DNA of 64,000 bases from CAMDTE01 sp964504345 (GTDB taxonomy: Bacteria; Bacteroidota; Bacteroidia; Flavobacteriales; Schleiferiaceae), in contig CAZDDX010000001.1 in the NCBI GenBank assembly GCA_964504345.1, positions 372,001 through 436,000 of the forward strand, read 5' to 3'. Positions within the stretch are counted from its first letter, which is position 1. Every line of letters starts with the position of its first letter. The position numbers were made by a program, and so were the translations under genes. Positions 8,765-17,330 of this stretch are shown piece by piece. Below the pieces are notes generated by a model, which saw only the letters and a program-made list of their open reading frames with translations, searched no databases and was not told the DNA's origin.

Positions 8765-9499
8765 TTAACGCTTCCGAAGAACAAAATTTTGCCCCAAATA
8801 CACCTTGCGGACCTGCGGGTCCTCTGCCAGATCCTCTGCCGTACCGCTCTTGAGGATTTTTCCTTCAAACATCAAGTACGTACGGTCCGTAATGGCTAGT
8901 GTTTCTTGGACGTTGTGGTCCGTAATAAGTACTCCAATGCCTTTTTCCTTGAGCTTTAGAACGATGGCCTGAATGTCTTCCACGGCGATGGGATCCACCC
9001 CGGCAAACGGTTCGTCCAGCAGAATGAACTGGGGATTGGCGGCCAAACAACGCGCAATTTCCGTGCGTCGGCGTTCGCCTCCGGAAAGCAGATCGCCACG
9101 CGTTTTGCGCAATGCGGTGAGTCCGAATTCTTCCAGCAGTTCAGCGCATCGAACGCGGTGTTGCTCCGGGGTACCCGGTTGGAATTCCAAAATGGCGAGG
9201 ACGTTGTCCTCAACGGTCATTTTTCGGAAAACCGACGGTTCTTGCGCCAAGTACCCAATGCCCGCTTGAGCACGCCGGTACATGGGGGCATTCGTAAGGT
9301 CCACGTTGTCCAAGAGCACCGTGCCGGCATCCGGCCGGATCAGCCCAACCACCGTGTAAAAACTGGTGGTTTTGCCGGCGCCGTTGGGACCGAGCAACCC
9401 CACTATTTCGCCTTGCGCCACTTCAAAGGAAACACCGTGTACCACGGCCCGGCCGCGGTAGTGCTTTTCCAAATTAAGGGCGCGCAGTACTTTATTCAT
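8765..9499 (-). CDS. lptB: LPS export ABC transporter ATP-binding protein LptB
   Basis: ATPase of the LptB2FGC complex that extracts lipopolysaccharide from the inner membrane. The 244-residue protein has Walker A GPNGAGKTT (37-45), Q-loop LAQEP, signature LSGGERRR, and Walker B LLDEPFAGVDPIAV, the last typical of LptB. The ATG at 9499 gives the usual LptB length and an 8-bp overlap with the end of tatC; an upstream in-frame TTG at 9514 is less likely. It probably shares the tatC transcript. Confidence 0.95.
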   Translation of the reverse strand: MNKVLRALNLEKHYRGRAVVHGVSFEVAQGEIVGLLGPNGAGKTTSFYTVVGLIRPDAGTVLLDNVDLTNAPMYRRAQAGIGYLAQEPSVFRKMTVEDNVLAILEFQPGTPEQHRVRCAELLEEFGLTALRKTRGDLLSGGERRRTEIARCLAANPQFILLDEPFAGVDPIAVEDIQAIVLKLKEKGIGVLITDHNVQETLAITDRTYLMFEGKILKSGTAEDLAEDPQVRKVYLGQNFVLRKR

Positions 9500-10304
9500 G
9501 GCGGGATTTTTCAACGCGTCGAACCACCAATATTCCTACCTCGTAGAGAAGCATGATGGGCACCGTGACCACCAACTGACTCAATACGTCGGGCGGTGTG
9601 ATGACCGCAGAAACAAATAAAATCAGCACCAAGGCCACCCGGCGTTGTTCGGCCAAAAACGCAGCCGTAACAATGCCCATGCGACCCAAAAAGTAGAGCA
9701 AAATGGGCAATTCAAAGAGCAGCCCACAGGCCAAGGTGACGCTGGCTACCATGGACAGGTAGGAGCCGACGTCGATCATGTTTTGAATTTCCGTGGAAAC
9801 GTTGTAGTTTGACAGGAACTGCACGGACAGGGGGACGATGAGGAAGTACCCAAAGGCAGCGCCGCTGAAGAACAAGGAAGAAACGGAACCCAAGAAGTAG
9901 CGCGAGGCCTTGCGCTCTTTGGCCGTGAGCCCGGGCGCCACAAAACGCCAAAGTTCCCAAACCACGTAGGGAAAAGCTACCACCATGCCCACCATAAAGC
10001 TCAACCAAATGTGGAGGGTAAATTGGCCCGCCATGGTGGTGTTGATGAGGTTGAAGGGCAAGTCCGTGATGCACAATCCGTCCAGTTGCAACTGTTCCCC
10101 CATCCAACAAAAGGCACGGTAGGTCCAAAAAGAGGGGTCTTTAGGGCCAAAGAGCACGCGGTCCACCACAAAGTCAACGGCTGCAAAGGCTCCGGCTGCA
10201 GCCACCACTACCGCCAGGGCCGCGCGCACCAAGTGCGAACGCAAGGCGCCCAAGTGGTCCATGAAGCTCATGGAGTTGTTTTCTGCTTGGGGAGGTGTAG
10301 GCAT
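9492..10304 (-). CDS. tatC: Twin-arginine translocase subunit TatC
   Basis: Receptor subunit of the Tat pathway, which exports folded proteins with RR signal peptides. The 270-residue protein begins with the cytoplasmic segment MSFMDHLGALRSHLVRA, where the FMDHLxxLRxxL pattern is the TatC hallmark. Six hydrophobic helices follow, with the conserved FPYVVWELWRFVAPGL and GxxxFELP-like segments. There is a large first external loop (around 47-95). A TACCTTTG promoter element ends only 6 nt before its ATG. Confidence 0.96.
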   Translation of the reverse strand: MPTPPQAENNSMSFMDHLGALRSHLVRAALAVVVAAAGAFAAVDFVVDRVLFGPKDPSFWTYRAFCWMGEQLQLDGLCITDLPFNLINTTMAGQFTLHIWLSFMVGMVVAFPYVVWELWRFVAPGLTAKERKASRYFLGSVSSLFFSGAAFGYFLIVPLSVQFLSNYNVSTEIQNMIDVGSYLSMVASVTLACGLLFELPILLYFLGRMGIVTAAFLAEQRRVALVLILFVSAVITPPDVLSQLVVTVPIMLLYEVGILVVRRVEKSRHE

Positions 10305-10310
10305 GTGCTA

Positions 10311-10318
10311 CAAAGGTA
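10311..10318 (-). promoter_or_regulatory. Promoter -7 element of tatC-lptB (TACCTTTG)
   Basis: A perfect TAnnTTTG match on the minus strand ends 6 nt before the tatC ATG. With a start site about 4-7 nt beyond the element, the mRNA would have almost no leader. No -33 TTTG is evident. Confidence 0.6.
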
Positions 10319-10356
10319 CAATCTGAATTATCTTCGGGCTCCGCAACAAATAGGGC

Positions 10357-10387
10357 TTGTCTTTGTTGCTCTATAATTGTACCTTTA
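10357..10387 (+). promoter_or_regulatory. recQ promoter (TTG-N20-TACCTTTA)
   Basis: TTG at 10357-10359 and TACCTTTA at 10380-10387, separated by 20 nt, fit the Bacteroidota -33/-7 layout apart from the last base of the -7 element. The recQ ATG follows 24 nt later. The promoter is divergent from that of tatC. Confidence 0.5.
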
Positions 10388-10411
10388 AATAATTGCGAAT
10401 CAACTTGTTTC

Positions 10412-12589
10412 ATGCCTGACGGCTCCCCCTCAGTTCAGCACATCCTCCAAGAGGTTTTTGGATTTTCCCAGTTCCGCGGCCCACAGGAGGAGATTGTGCG
10501 GCACGTGATGGACGGCAAAGACGCCTTTGTGGTGCTGCCCACCGGAGGAGGCAAGTCCTTGTGCTACCAGCTGCCCGCATTGGCCCTTCCGGGAACTGCG
10601 ATTGTGGTGTCTCCCCTGATTGCGTTGATGAAAAACCAGGTGGACGTGCTCCGCGGCACCACAGACGAGCCGGGAACAGCGCACGTTTGGAACTCCACAC
10701 TCACCAAACGGGAAATGGTGGAAGTGCGGCAGGATTTACAGCGCGGCGTGACCAAGCTTTTGTACGTTGCGCCGGAATCGCTCACCAAAGAAGACAACAT
10801 CGCATTTTTGCGGTCGCTCAATATTTCTTTTTACGCAATCGACGAGGCACATTGCATATCCGAGTGGGGGCACGATTTCCGTCCGGAATACCGCAACCTG
10901 CGGGCCGCCATGCAGGAGATACAGGCCAAGCCGGTCATTGCCTTGACCGCAACCGCAACCCCTAAAGTGCAGATCGACATCCTCAAAACGTTGGGCATGG
11001 AGGGCGCCACGATCTTTGCGTCGTCGTTCAACCGGCCCAATCTGCAGTACGAGATTCGCCCCAAAGTGAATGTGGAGCGCGAAATCGTAAAGCTGCTCAA
11101 ACAACACGACGGCCAAAGTGCCATTGTTTATTGCCTCAGCAGGGCCAAGGTGGAGGAACTTTCGCAACAACTTCAGGTCAACGGAATTCAAGCCATCCCT
11201 TACCACGCCGGGCTGGACTCCAACACCCGTGCCAAGCACCAAGATTTGTTCCTCAACGAACATGTAAATGTGGTGGTGGCCACCATTGCGTTTGGTATGG
11301 GGATCGACAAACCGGACATTCGGCTCGTCATTCACCACGACATGCCCAAATCCCTAGAGTCTTACTACCAGGAAACCGGACGGGGTGGGCGCGACGGAGG
11401 ACAGGGGCGGTGTGTGGCTTTCTATGCGTCTAAAGACATGGACAAACTGGATAAATTTTTATCCAAAAAACCAGTATCCGAGCAAGAAATTGGCAAGCAA
11501 CTGCTTCTTGATGCACAGGGTTACGCAGAAACATCGCTGTGCCGGCGTCAGTACCTGCTCCATTATTTTGGAGAAAAGTACACGGAGCAAAATTGCCGTG
11601 CGTGCGACAATTGTTTATCGCCTCGAACGCGTGTGAACGTTCAGGAACACATCGAATGGGTTCTGGAGACGGTGGAGTTGGGCAGGAAGCAATTTAAGGC
11701 CCTGCAGGTAGTCAACACCCTCTTGGGTAACCTGACGGCCGTGCTCAAAACGTTCAATGCGCCAATTTTGCCTACCTGGGGCAGAGGGAGTGCTTTCTCT
11801 GCTGCGTATTGGCAAGATTTGGTGCGACAAGCCCACGTAGAAGGATTCTTGTTTAAGGACATTGAGGCGTACGGAATGCTGACCTTAACAGAGGCCGGTC
11901 GTTCTTTTTTGGACCGACCCCAGCCCGTTTGGATGGCTGAATTCAAAGAGCCCGAAGATGGGGAAAGTGAAGCATCGGGCGGGCGAACAATCGCCTTAGA
12001 TCCGGTGCTGTACGCCCAGTTGAAGGATTTGACGCGGAGTTTGGCCAAAAAACACGGACTCCCCCCCTACGCGCTTTTTTCGGACCATTCGTTGAACGAA
12101 ATGGCCACGGCATTCCCCTGCAGTGAGGAAGAATTGCGTTCCATCAGCGGGGTGGGCGAGCACAAAGCCCGGAAATTTGGCGCCTCCCTGGTGGTGGCTA
12201 TCCGGGACTACGTTGCGGCCCATCAAATCGACCGTCCGTACGACGAAGTCATCAAGGCGGTTGGTTCTAAGAACACCCTGAAGGTGTACATCATTCAAAA
12301 CATGGACCGTCGGGTACCCTTGGCGGACATTGCCCGCTCCAAGCAGCTCTCCATGAACGATTTGCTGGGAGCCTTGGAATTGATTGTGCAATCAGGAACC
12401 AAAATCAACCTGCGCTACATGCTGCAGGAGCATTTTGACGAGGACAGCCTGAACGAAGTGTTGGATTACTTCCGCGAAGATTCCGAAGACGGAGATATAC
12501 CCCAAGCCGTGCGGGACTTCGACGGTGTTTATTCCGAAGAGGAGCTTCGCTTGGTCAAATTGCAGTTTCTGAGCGAAGTTGCGAGCTGA
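10412..12589 (+). CDS. recQ: ATP-dependent DNA helicase RecQ
   Basis: A 3'-5' superfamily 2 helicase for recombination and fork repair. The 725-residue protein has the RecQ motif 0 (FGFSQFRGPQEEIV, 16-29), Walker A PTGGGKS (43-49), DEAH at about 142-146 (IDEAHCISEWGHDFR), and the QETGRGGRDG motif. The RecQ-Ct zinc site is CRRQYLLHYFGE...CRACDNC. An HRDC domain lies near residues 535-600 (LKDLTRSLAKKHG...ISGVGEHKARKFG). An acidic tail of about 100 residues follows, longer than in E. coli RecQ (about 610 residues). Its last codons overlap a small convergent ORF. Confidence 0.95.
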   Translation: MPDGSPSVQHILQEVFGFSQFRGPQEEIVRHVMDGKDAFVVLPTGGGKSLCYQLPALALPGTAIVVSPLIALMKNQVDVLRGTTDEPGTAHVWNSTLTKREMVEVRQDLQRGVTKLLYVAPESLTKEDNIAFLRSLNISFYAIDEAHCISEWGHDFRPEYRNLRAAMQEIQAKPVIALTATATPKVQIDILKTLGMEGATIFASSFNRPNLQYEIRPKVNVEREIVKLLKQHDGQSAIVYCLSRAKVEELSQQLQVNGIQAIPYHAGLDSNTRAKHQDLFLNEHVNVVVATIAFGMGIDKPDIRLVIHHDMPKSLESYYQETGRGGRDGGQGRCVAFYASKDMDKLDKFLSKKPVSEQEIGKQLLLDAQGYAETSLCRRQYLLHYFGEKYTEQNCRACDNCLSPRTRVNVQEHIEWVLETVELGRKQFKALQVVNTLLGNLTAVLKTFNAPILPTWGRGSAFSAAYWQDLVRQAHVEGFLFKDIEAYGMLTLTEAGRSFLDRPQPVWMAEFKEPEDGESEASGGRTIALDPVLYAQLKDLTRSLAKKHGLPPYALFSDHSLNEMATAFPCSEEELRSISGVGEHKARKFGASLVVAIRDYVAAHQIDRPYDEVIKAVGSKNTLKVYIIQNMDRRVPLADIARSKQLSMNDLLGALELIVQSGTKINLRYMLQEHFDEDSLNEVLDYFREDSEDGDIPQAVRDFDGVYSEEELRLVKLQFLSEVAS

Positions 12590-12761
12590 CGCCCGGGTAC
12601 GCTTTAAAGGCGCGCAATAGGCGCAAATCCAAATCGTCCAAGGTAGGGGCACCCAGAGATTTATCCGATCCGGAAAGGGCTCGTACCGCCAGCCATTCGC
12701 CCAAAACAGGTTCTAGAACTTCCAATAATTCAGCCTCAGCCGCGGGGGTATAGTGCATCAT
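12555..12761 (-). CDS. Small unrecognised protein downstream of an ECF sigma factor
   Basis: A 68-residue acidic protein (MMHYTPAAEAELLEVLEPVL at the start) without a signal peptide or membrane helix. An AAGGAG sequence lies 13 nt upstream of the first ATG (12775-12780), rather far for a ribosome site. The gene follows the sigma factor at 12815 on the same strand and its last 35 nt overlap the 3' end of recQ tail to tail. I recognise no family. The position suggests an operon partner of the sigma factor, but this could be a chance ORF; without it 12590-12814 would be empty. Confidence 0.4.
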   Translation of the reverse strand: MMHYTPAAEAELLEVLEPVLGEWLAVRALSGSDKSLGAPTLDDLDLRLLRAFKAYPGVSSQLRSETAI

Positions 12762-12814
12762 GCGCAGGGTTTTTCTCCTTAACGCAGCACCGGCCGCTAT
12801 TCGTATACAGCCCG

Positions 12815-13393
12815 CTACGCCACGGCCCCTTCTGCGACCATCTGTTTGCGCATGTTGATGAGTGCATAGCGCATGCGACCCAGCGCCGTGTTGATGGAAA
12901 CCCCCGTTTCGTCTGCGATTTCTTGAAAGGTCAGGTTGGCGTAAATGCGCAAGTGAACCACCTCGTGCTGTTCGGGGGGCAAGGCGTGCATCCAGCGTAC
13001 GGCGTCAGCATGCCATCCCTCCTGAACGGCCTTTTCCTCCGGGTTGAGGGACTCTTCCTGGAGTTCCATCCAGAGGGGCGACTCATCTTCTAAAGACTCA
13101 GAGGAGGATTTTTTGGCCCGACGGAACGCGTCGGTTACCGCGTTTTGGGTGACGCGCGTCAACCAGCCGCCAAACTTGCCTTCGTCCTTGTAGCGGCCGT
13201 CCCGAAGCGTGTGCAGAACTTTGATCCACACCTCTTGGTACAAATCATCCGCCCAGTCGCGGTCTTTGACCTTGGACAAAAGCGTGCGGTACACCGTGGT
13301 GCGGTGGCGCTGCAGCAACAAAGAAAAAGATTGTTCGCACCCTTGGGCAGCGCGTTGGACCAACACGGAGTCGGTCGAAGCTCCTGTACTCAC
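12815..13393 (-). CDS. ECF-type RNA polymerase sigma factor
   Basis: A 192-residue sigma-70 family factor of the extracytoplasmic function class. Region 2 runs about 18-85 (LLQRHRTTVYRTLLSKVKDR, DDLYQEVWIKVL, GWLTRVTQNAVTDAFRR), and region 4 near the C-terminus has a helix-turn-helix (LTFQEIADETGVSINTALGR). The acidic linker between them is long (SLEDESPLWMELQEESLNPEE). It begins at a GTG (AGT ACA GGA follow). No classical membrane anti-sigma gene is adjacent; only the small ORF at 12555 follows it. The targets cannot be read from the sequence. Confidence 0.9.
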   Translation of the reverse strand: MSTGASTDSVLVQRAAQGCEQSFSLLLQRHRTTVYRTLLSKVKDRDWADDLYQEVWIKVLHTLRDGRYKDEGKFGGWLTRVTQNAVTDAFRRAKKSSSESLEDESPLWMELQEESLNPEEKAVQEGWHADAVRWMHALPPEQHEVVHLRIYANLTFQEIADETGVSINTALGRMRYALINMRKQMVAEGAVA

Positions 13394-13505
13394 GATTTAA
13401 TTGTTTAAAAATGAATCGAGTACAGTTGCTGAATAGGCGCTTGTGGTTGGGTGAATGAATGATTACGAAGACGAAAATAGGTTTTTTAAACGAATGCACA
13501 AGCGG

Positions 13506-13513
13506 TACCTTTG
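13506..13513 (+). promoter_or_regulatory. Promoter -7 element of uvrA copy 1 (TACCTTTG)
   Basis: A perfect TAnnTTTG match ends 8 nt before the chosen uvrA ATG at 13522. It lies inside the longer open frame that begins at 13459, and so argues for the downstream start. Confidence 0.6.
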
Positions 13514-13521
13514 CATTTTCC

Positions 13522-16296
13522 ATGAAAAACCGCGTCGTCGAAATACAAGGAGCTCGGGTGCACAACCTAAAAAACGTGCACGTCACCTTCCCCCAGCGGG
13601 CGTTGGTGGTCTTCACGGGCGTGAGCGGCTCGGGGAAGTCCTCGCTGGCCTTTGACACGTTGTATGCGGAGGGCCAGCGTCGGTACGTGGAAAGCTTGAG
13701 TGCGTACGTGAGGCAATTCATGGGACGGTTGGACAAGCCGGACGTGGACGACATCAAGGGCTTGTCTCCAGCAGTGGCCATTGAGCAAAAAGTAGCATCC
13801 CGGAATCCGCGCTCTACCGTGGGCACAGCAACGGAAATTTACGACTACCTCAAAGTTTTGTTTGCACGCATTGGGCGAACGTACAGTCCAACTACCGGTG
13901 CGGAGGTTCGGAGACACACGCCCATGGACGTTGTTCATGCCGTGGAATCGGGGGTGCCCGGAGATCGTCTGCTCCTCACCTGTCCCCTGCCCACCGGCGA
14001 TCGCCCTTTGGAGGTGGCCGCACCTTTGCTGCTTCAACAAGGTTACGCACGGTTGTGGACGCCCAGCGGTGTTTGCGCTTTGGACGATTTTGAGGCTTGG
14101 GCCGGCACTTCCTGGGAGGATGCTCGTTTGGTAGTGGATCGCTTGGTGGCGGGCCCGTTGGATGAAGAGGCGCAAAGCCGCGTGGCAGAATCCGCACAAA
14201 TAGCTTTTTTTGAGGGGCACGGCAACGCCTTCCTGGTGCATTCGGACGGCACCCAGACGGCTTTTTCCAGCCGATTTGAGGCGGACGGTCAAACGTTTGA
14301 AGAACCTACCCCCAACCTGTTTGCCTTCAACAACCCCGTGGGCGCCTGCCCCACGTGCGAAGGATTTGGATCCGTGCTGGGCATTGACCCCTTGCTGGTC
14401 GTACCCAATTCGCAATTGTCTGTGTACGAAGACTGTGTTGCACCTTGGAAGGGCGAGCGCATGGGCGAATGGAAGGACCAACTGCTTCTGGGAGCGCCCA
14501 AAGTGAATTTCCCTGTACACCGTCCTTACCGCGATTTAACCGACGCAGAACGCACTTTGCTCTGGAAAGGATGTGCTCATTTTCAGGGTATTGACGCTTT
14601 TTTTGCGTACGTCGAGTCGAAATCTTACAAAATTCAATACCGCGTGCTGCAAGCGCGCTACCGGGGCCGTACCGTCTGCCCTTCTTGCGGCGGAAGCCGT
14701 TTGAAACCGGAGGCCTACTTCGTGAAAATCAATGGTACCTCATTGCCGGAATTGCTTCAGTGGCCCTTAGACCGCGTGCAGCAGTGGTTTGACGCCTTGG
14801 TATTGTCCGACTCCGACCAAAAATTAGCCGAACGTTTACTTCAGGAAGTGCGGCAACGTTTGGGGTACTTGGTCAACGTAGGCCTCCCCTACCTGACGCT
14901 CTCCCGCTCATCGGCCACGCTTTCCGGCGGTGAGTCGCAGCGCATTCAATTGGCCACCGGACTGGGTAGCGCCCTGGTTGGTTCCCTCTACATTTTGGAC
15001 GAGCCCAGCATTGGACTGCATCCGCAAGACAGCGAAAAGCTCTTGGGCGTGGTGCAAGCCCTCCGCGACGCCGGAAATACGGTGGTGGTGGTGGAGCACG
15101 ACGACTTATTCATGGAGCGCGCCGATTGGCTGGTGGACTTGGGCCCCAACGCGGGTTCCTTGGGCGGTGAAGTGGTCTATTCCGGACCTCCCGCCGGCGT
15201 GGTTTCCGCAGCACGAAGTTTGACGGGCGATTACCTAACCGGAAGACGGCTGGTGCAGCGCCCCAACCGACGCGAACCGTCGGGCTTTCTTAACTTGATC
15301 GGCGCCCGCGAGAACAATTTGAAGGATGTTTCCGTGGATTTGCCGTTGGGCTGCTTGTTGGTGGTTGCCGGCGTCAGCGGTTCCGGAAAGAGTACCTTGA
15401 TTCGGAAGATTGCGGTCCCGGCCGTGGAGAAAAAATTGACTGGATTCGGGGACAAACCGGGCCAATTCGACTCCATCGACGGCGATTTTCGGCAAATTCA
15501 CAGCATTGAATTCATTGATCAAAACCCCATAGGCAAGTCCAGTCGGTCCAACCCCGTCACCTACCTCAAGGCCTACGACGACATCCGAAATTTGTACGCC
15601 GGTCAAAAATTGGCCGAGCTCCGCGGGTTTAAGCCCAAGCACTTTTCATTCAACACGGAGGGCGGAAGGTGCGAAGTGTGCAAGGGAGACGGCCGTCTGA
15701 CCATTGAGATGCAGTTCATGGCCGATGTTCATCTGGAGTGCGAGGCCTGCGGCGGCAAGCGTTTCATTGAAGACGTTTTGGAGGTAGAATTCCATGGTAA
15801 TAACATCAACGACATCCTCACGATGACCGTGGACGATGCACGTGCGTTTTTCTCCGACAACGGCCAGCAGAGAATAGCCGCGAAACTTCAGCCTTTGGTG
15901 GAAGTGGGATTGGGTTACGTGCAGTTGGGGCAACCCAGCAGCACGCTTTCTGGCGGCGAGGCGCAACGCGTCAAGCTGGCTTCCTTTTTAGCACGCGGAG
16001 CTACCGCTGAGAAGGGTTTATTTGTATTCGATGAACCCACCACCGGTCTGCATCTGGACGATGTACAAAAGTTGCTGGTGGCCATGGACCGCCTTTTAGA
16101 ATTGGGCCATTCCATTTGGGTGGTGGAACACCACCCGGCTTTCATGGAACAGGCAGACTGGCTGGTGGAATTGGGTCCGGTTGGAGGAGACCGTGGGGGT
16201 GAGCTGATCTATTCAGGACCGCCCGCCGGAATTCTTCAAGAAACCCATTCGCCGACGGGTGCTTTTTTGCGAAGCAAATCCGCAAAAAAACGATAA
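13522..16296 (+). CDS. uvrA: Excinuclease ABC subunit A, copy 1
   Basis: Damage-recognition ATPase of nucleotide excision repair; it loads UvrB at lesions. The 924-residue protein has two ABC modules: Walker A GVSGSGKSS at 33-41 and a second GVSGSGKST, each with an LSGGE signature (TLSGGESQRIQLA and TLSGGEAQRVKLA). Zinc-binding pairs are present: CPTCEGFG with CPSCGGSRL, and CEVCKGDG with CEACGGKRF. The start at 13522 (MKNRVVEIQGARVHNLKNV) fits UvrA starts and lies just after a promoter element. A second complete uvrA is at 31802. It is convergent with the methyltransferase gene at 16468. Confidence 0.95.
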   Translation: MKNRVVEIQGARVHNLKNVHVTFPQRALVVFTGVSGSGKSSLAFDTLYAEGQRRYVESLSAYVRQFMGRLDKPDVDDIKGLSPAVAIEQKVASRNPRSTVGTATEIYDYLKVLFARIGRTYSPTTGAEVRRHTPMDVVHAVESGVPGDRLLLTCPLPTGDRPLEVAAPLLLQQGYARLWTPSGVCALDDFEAWAGTSWEDARLVVDRLVAGPLDEEAQSRVAESAQIAFFEGHGNAFLVHSDGTQTAFSSRFEADGQTFEEPTPNLFAFNNPVGACPTCEGFGSVLGIDPLLVVPNSQLSVYEDCVAPWKGERMGEWKDQLLLGAPKVNFPVHRPYRDLTDAERTLLWKGCAHFQGIDAFFAYVESKSYKIQYRVLQARYRGRTVCPSCGGSRLKPEAYFVKINGTSLPELLQWPLDRVQQWFDALVLSDSDQKLAERLLQEVRQRLGYLVNVGLPYLTLSRSSATLSGGESQRIQLATGLGSALVGSLYILDEPSIGLHPQDSEKLLGVVQALRDAGNTVVVVEHDDLFMERADWLVDLGPNAGSLGGEVVYSGPPAGVVSAARSLTGDYLTGRRLVQRPNRREPSGFLNLIGARENNLKDVSVDLPLGCLLVVAGVSGSGKSTLIRKIAVPAVEKKLTGFGDKPGQFDSIDGDFRQIHSIEFIDQNPIGKSSRSNPVTYLKAYDDIRNLYAGQKLAELRGFKPKHFSFNTEGGRCEVCKGDGRLTIEMQFMADVHLECEACGGKRFIEDVLEVEFHGNNINDILTMTVDDARAFFSDNGQQRIAAKLQPLVEVGLGYVQLGQPSSTLSGGEAQRVKLASFLARGATAEKGLFVFDEPTTGLHLDDVQKLLVAMDRLLELGHSIWVVEHHPAFMEQADWLVELGPVGGDRGGELIYSGPPAGILQETHSPTGAFLRSKSAKKR

Positions 16297-16364
16297 CGCA
16301 TCTGAAAATTAAAAATTTAACAAGTGGTAAGCGTAGAAAGTACCATTTGTTACGCGGCAGACCT

Positions 16365-16446
16365 TAACTTTGGGGTAACCTTGGTGCTTCGGCACGAGGT
16401 TATTGGTTTGGTGTGAGGCCGGGGCATGTCCCCGGCCTTTGCATTT
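16365..16446 (+). ncRNA. Candidate small RNA with a UUCG hairpin and terminator
   Basis: The uvrA/methyltransferase intergenic region holds TAACTTTG (16365-16372, a TAnnTTTG match) with TTTG 15 nt upstream (16346-16349; the spacing is short). Directly after it comes a 10-bp stem (16377-16387 with 16392-16401, one bulged G) capped by a C(UUCG)G tetraloop. A strong terminator stem follows (16417-16437). A transcript of about 65-70 nt beginning near 16376 is predicted. Alternatively both hairpins are simply the 3' end of the uvrA mRNA. No known RNA family is recognised. Confidence 0.35.
16417..16443. terminator. Intrinsic terminator between convergent uvrA and SpoU methyltransferase genes
   Basis: An 8-bp G+C stem (GGCCGGGG at 16417-16424 with CCCCGGCC at 16430-16437) has a 5-nt loop and is followed by TTTGCATTT on the plus strand. 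The T-run is modest. It can end uvrA transcription, or the candidate small RNA, and may also act on the opposite strand. Confidence 0.65.
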
Positions 16447-16467
16447 AGTGTTGTTCCAATCTTCTGA

Positions 16468-17277
16468 TTATGCCTTTTTGGCGCGCTGCTGGCGATCCAC
16501 CTCGTACAGCAAAACGGCTGCGCTGACGCTGACGTTTAGGGAGTCTACCAGGCCACGCATGGGGATTTTAACCCGCAAAGAGTCTTTCTGGTTCCAATCG
16601 GGCGCCAACCCCCTATCTTCCGGCCCGACCACCACCGCCACCGGCCCGCTCAAGGACGCCTGCGTGTGCTCTTGAGTTGCATCCAGATGACCCAAAACTG
16701 GAGTTATCCCTTGCTCTTGAAGCCAAGATCGGGCTTCTGAGGCACTACAAACGGCGAGCGGAACATGAAACAATCCACCCAAACTGTTGCGGGCAACTTG
16801 CGGATTCCAGGGGTCGCAAACGGGGTCCACCACCAAAACGGCATCCACGCCAACGGCGTCTGCAGTACGGAGCAAGGCACCCAAATTGCCCGGTTTCTCC
16901 GTCTCTACAGCAACCAATACCAATCCGCGTTGGGGAGAAGGCAGTTGTGCTAAAGTTGCTTGTGGTGCCTCAAAAACGGCTAAAACATTGTCTACACCGT
17001 CCCGAATCGCCAACTTCTCCCAGGCGGGGCCGCCCAATTCCACCAAAACGCGTCCGGAAATCCCCCACTGCTGCTGCAGGGTTTGAGAGCTTGGCGTGGA
17101 GCCGGCGTGAACCGCCACGTGTCGCGGAATCCAGCCGCTGCGCAGCGCACGTTCCACTTCGCGGAGACCTTCCACCACCACCACACCGGCCTTGCGCCGG
17201 TCGTTGGCTTTGGATTGCCACCGAACCCACTCTTTAATCAGGGGATTGGCGGAAGAGTCGATGCGCTTGATTTCCAT
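16468..17277 (-). CDS. TrmH/SpoU-family RNA 2'-O-methyltransferase
   Basis: An SPOUT methyltransferase that transfers methyl from S-adenosylmethionine to a ribose 2'-hydroxyl in rRNA or tRNA. The 269 residues include an N-terminal substrate-binding domain (NPLIKEWVRWQSKANDRRKAG) and the three SpoU motifs: NLGALLRTADA, VVVGPEDRGL, and IPMRGLVDSLNVSVSAAVLL. The overall form resembles RlmB or TsnR-like enzymes, but the exact nucleotide target cannot be read. The start at 17277 (MEIKRIDSSANP) replaces a longer open frame. It is the last gene of a packed minus-strand operon, 53 nt after the SUI1-like gene. Confidence 0.9.
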   Translation of the reverse strand: MEIKRIDSSANPLIKEWVRWQSKANDRRKAGVVVVEGLREVERALRSGWIPRHVAVHAGSTPSSQTLQQQWGISGRVLVELGGPAWEKLAIRDGVDNVLAVFEAPQATLAQLPSPQRGLVLVAVETEKPGNLGALLRTADAVGVDAVLVVDPVCDPWNPQVARNSLGGLFHVPLAVCSASEARSWLQEQGITPVLGHLDATQEHTQASLSGPVAVVVGPEDRGLAPDWNQKDSLRVKIPMRGLVDSLNVSVSAAVLLYEVDRQQRAKKA

Positions 17278-17330
17278 GGATTTCGTTCTGAATTTAGTGC
17301 TCCGGGGAATGCGTTGGGGACGTTCCGCAT

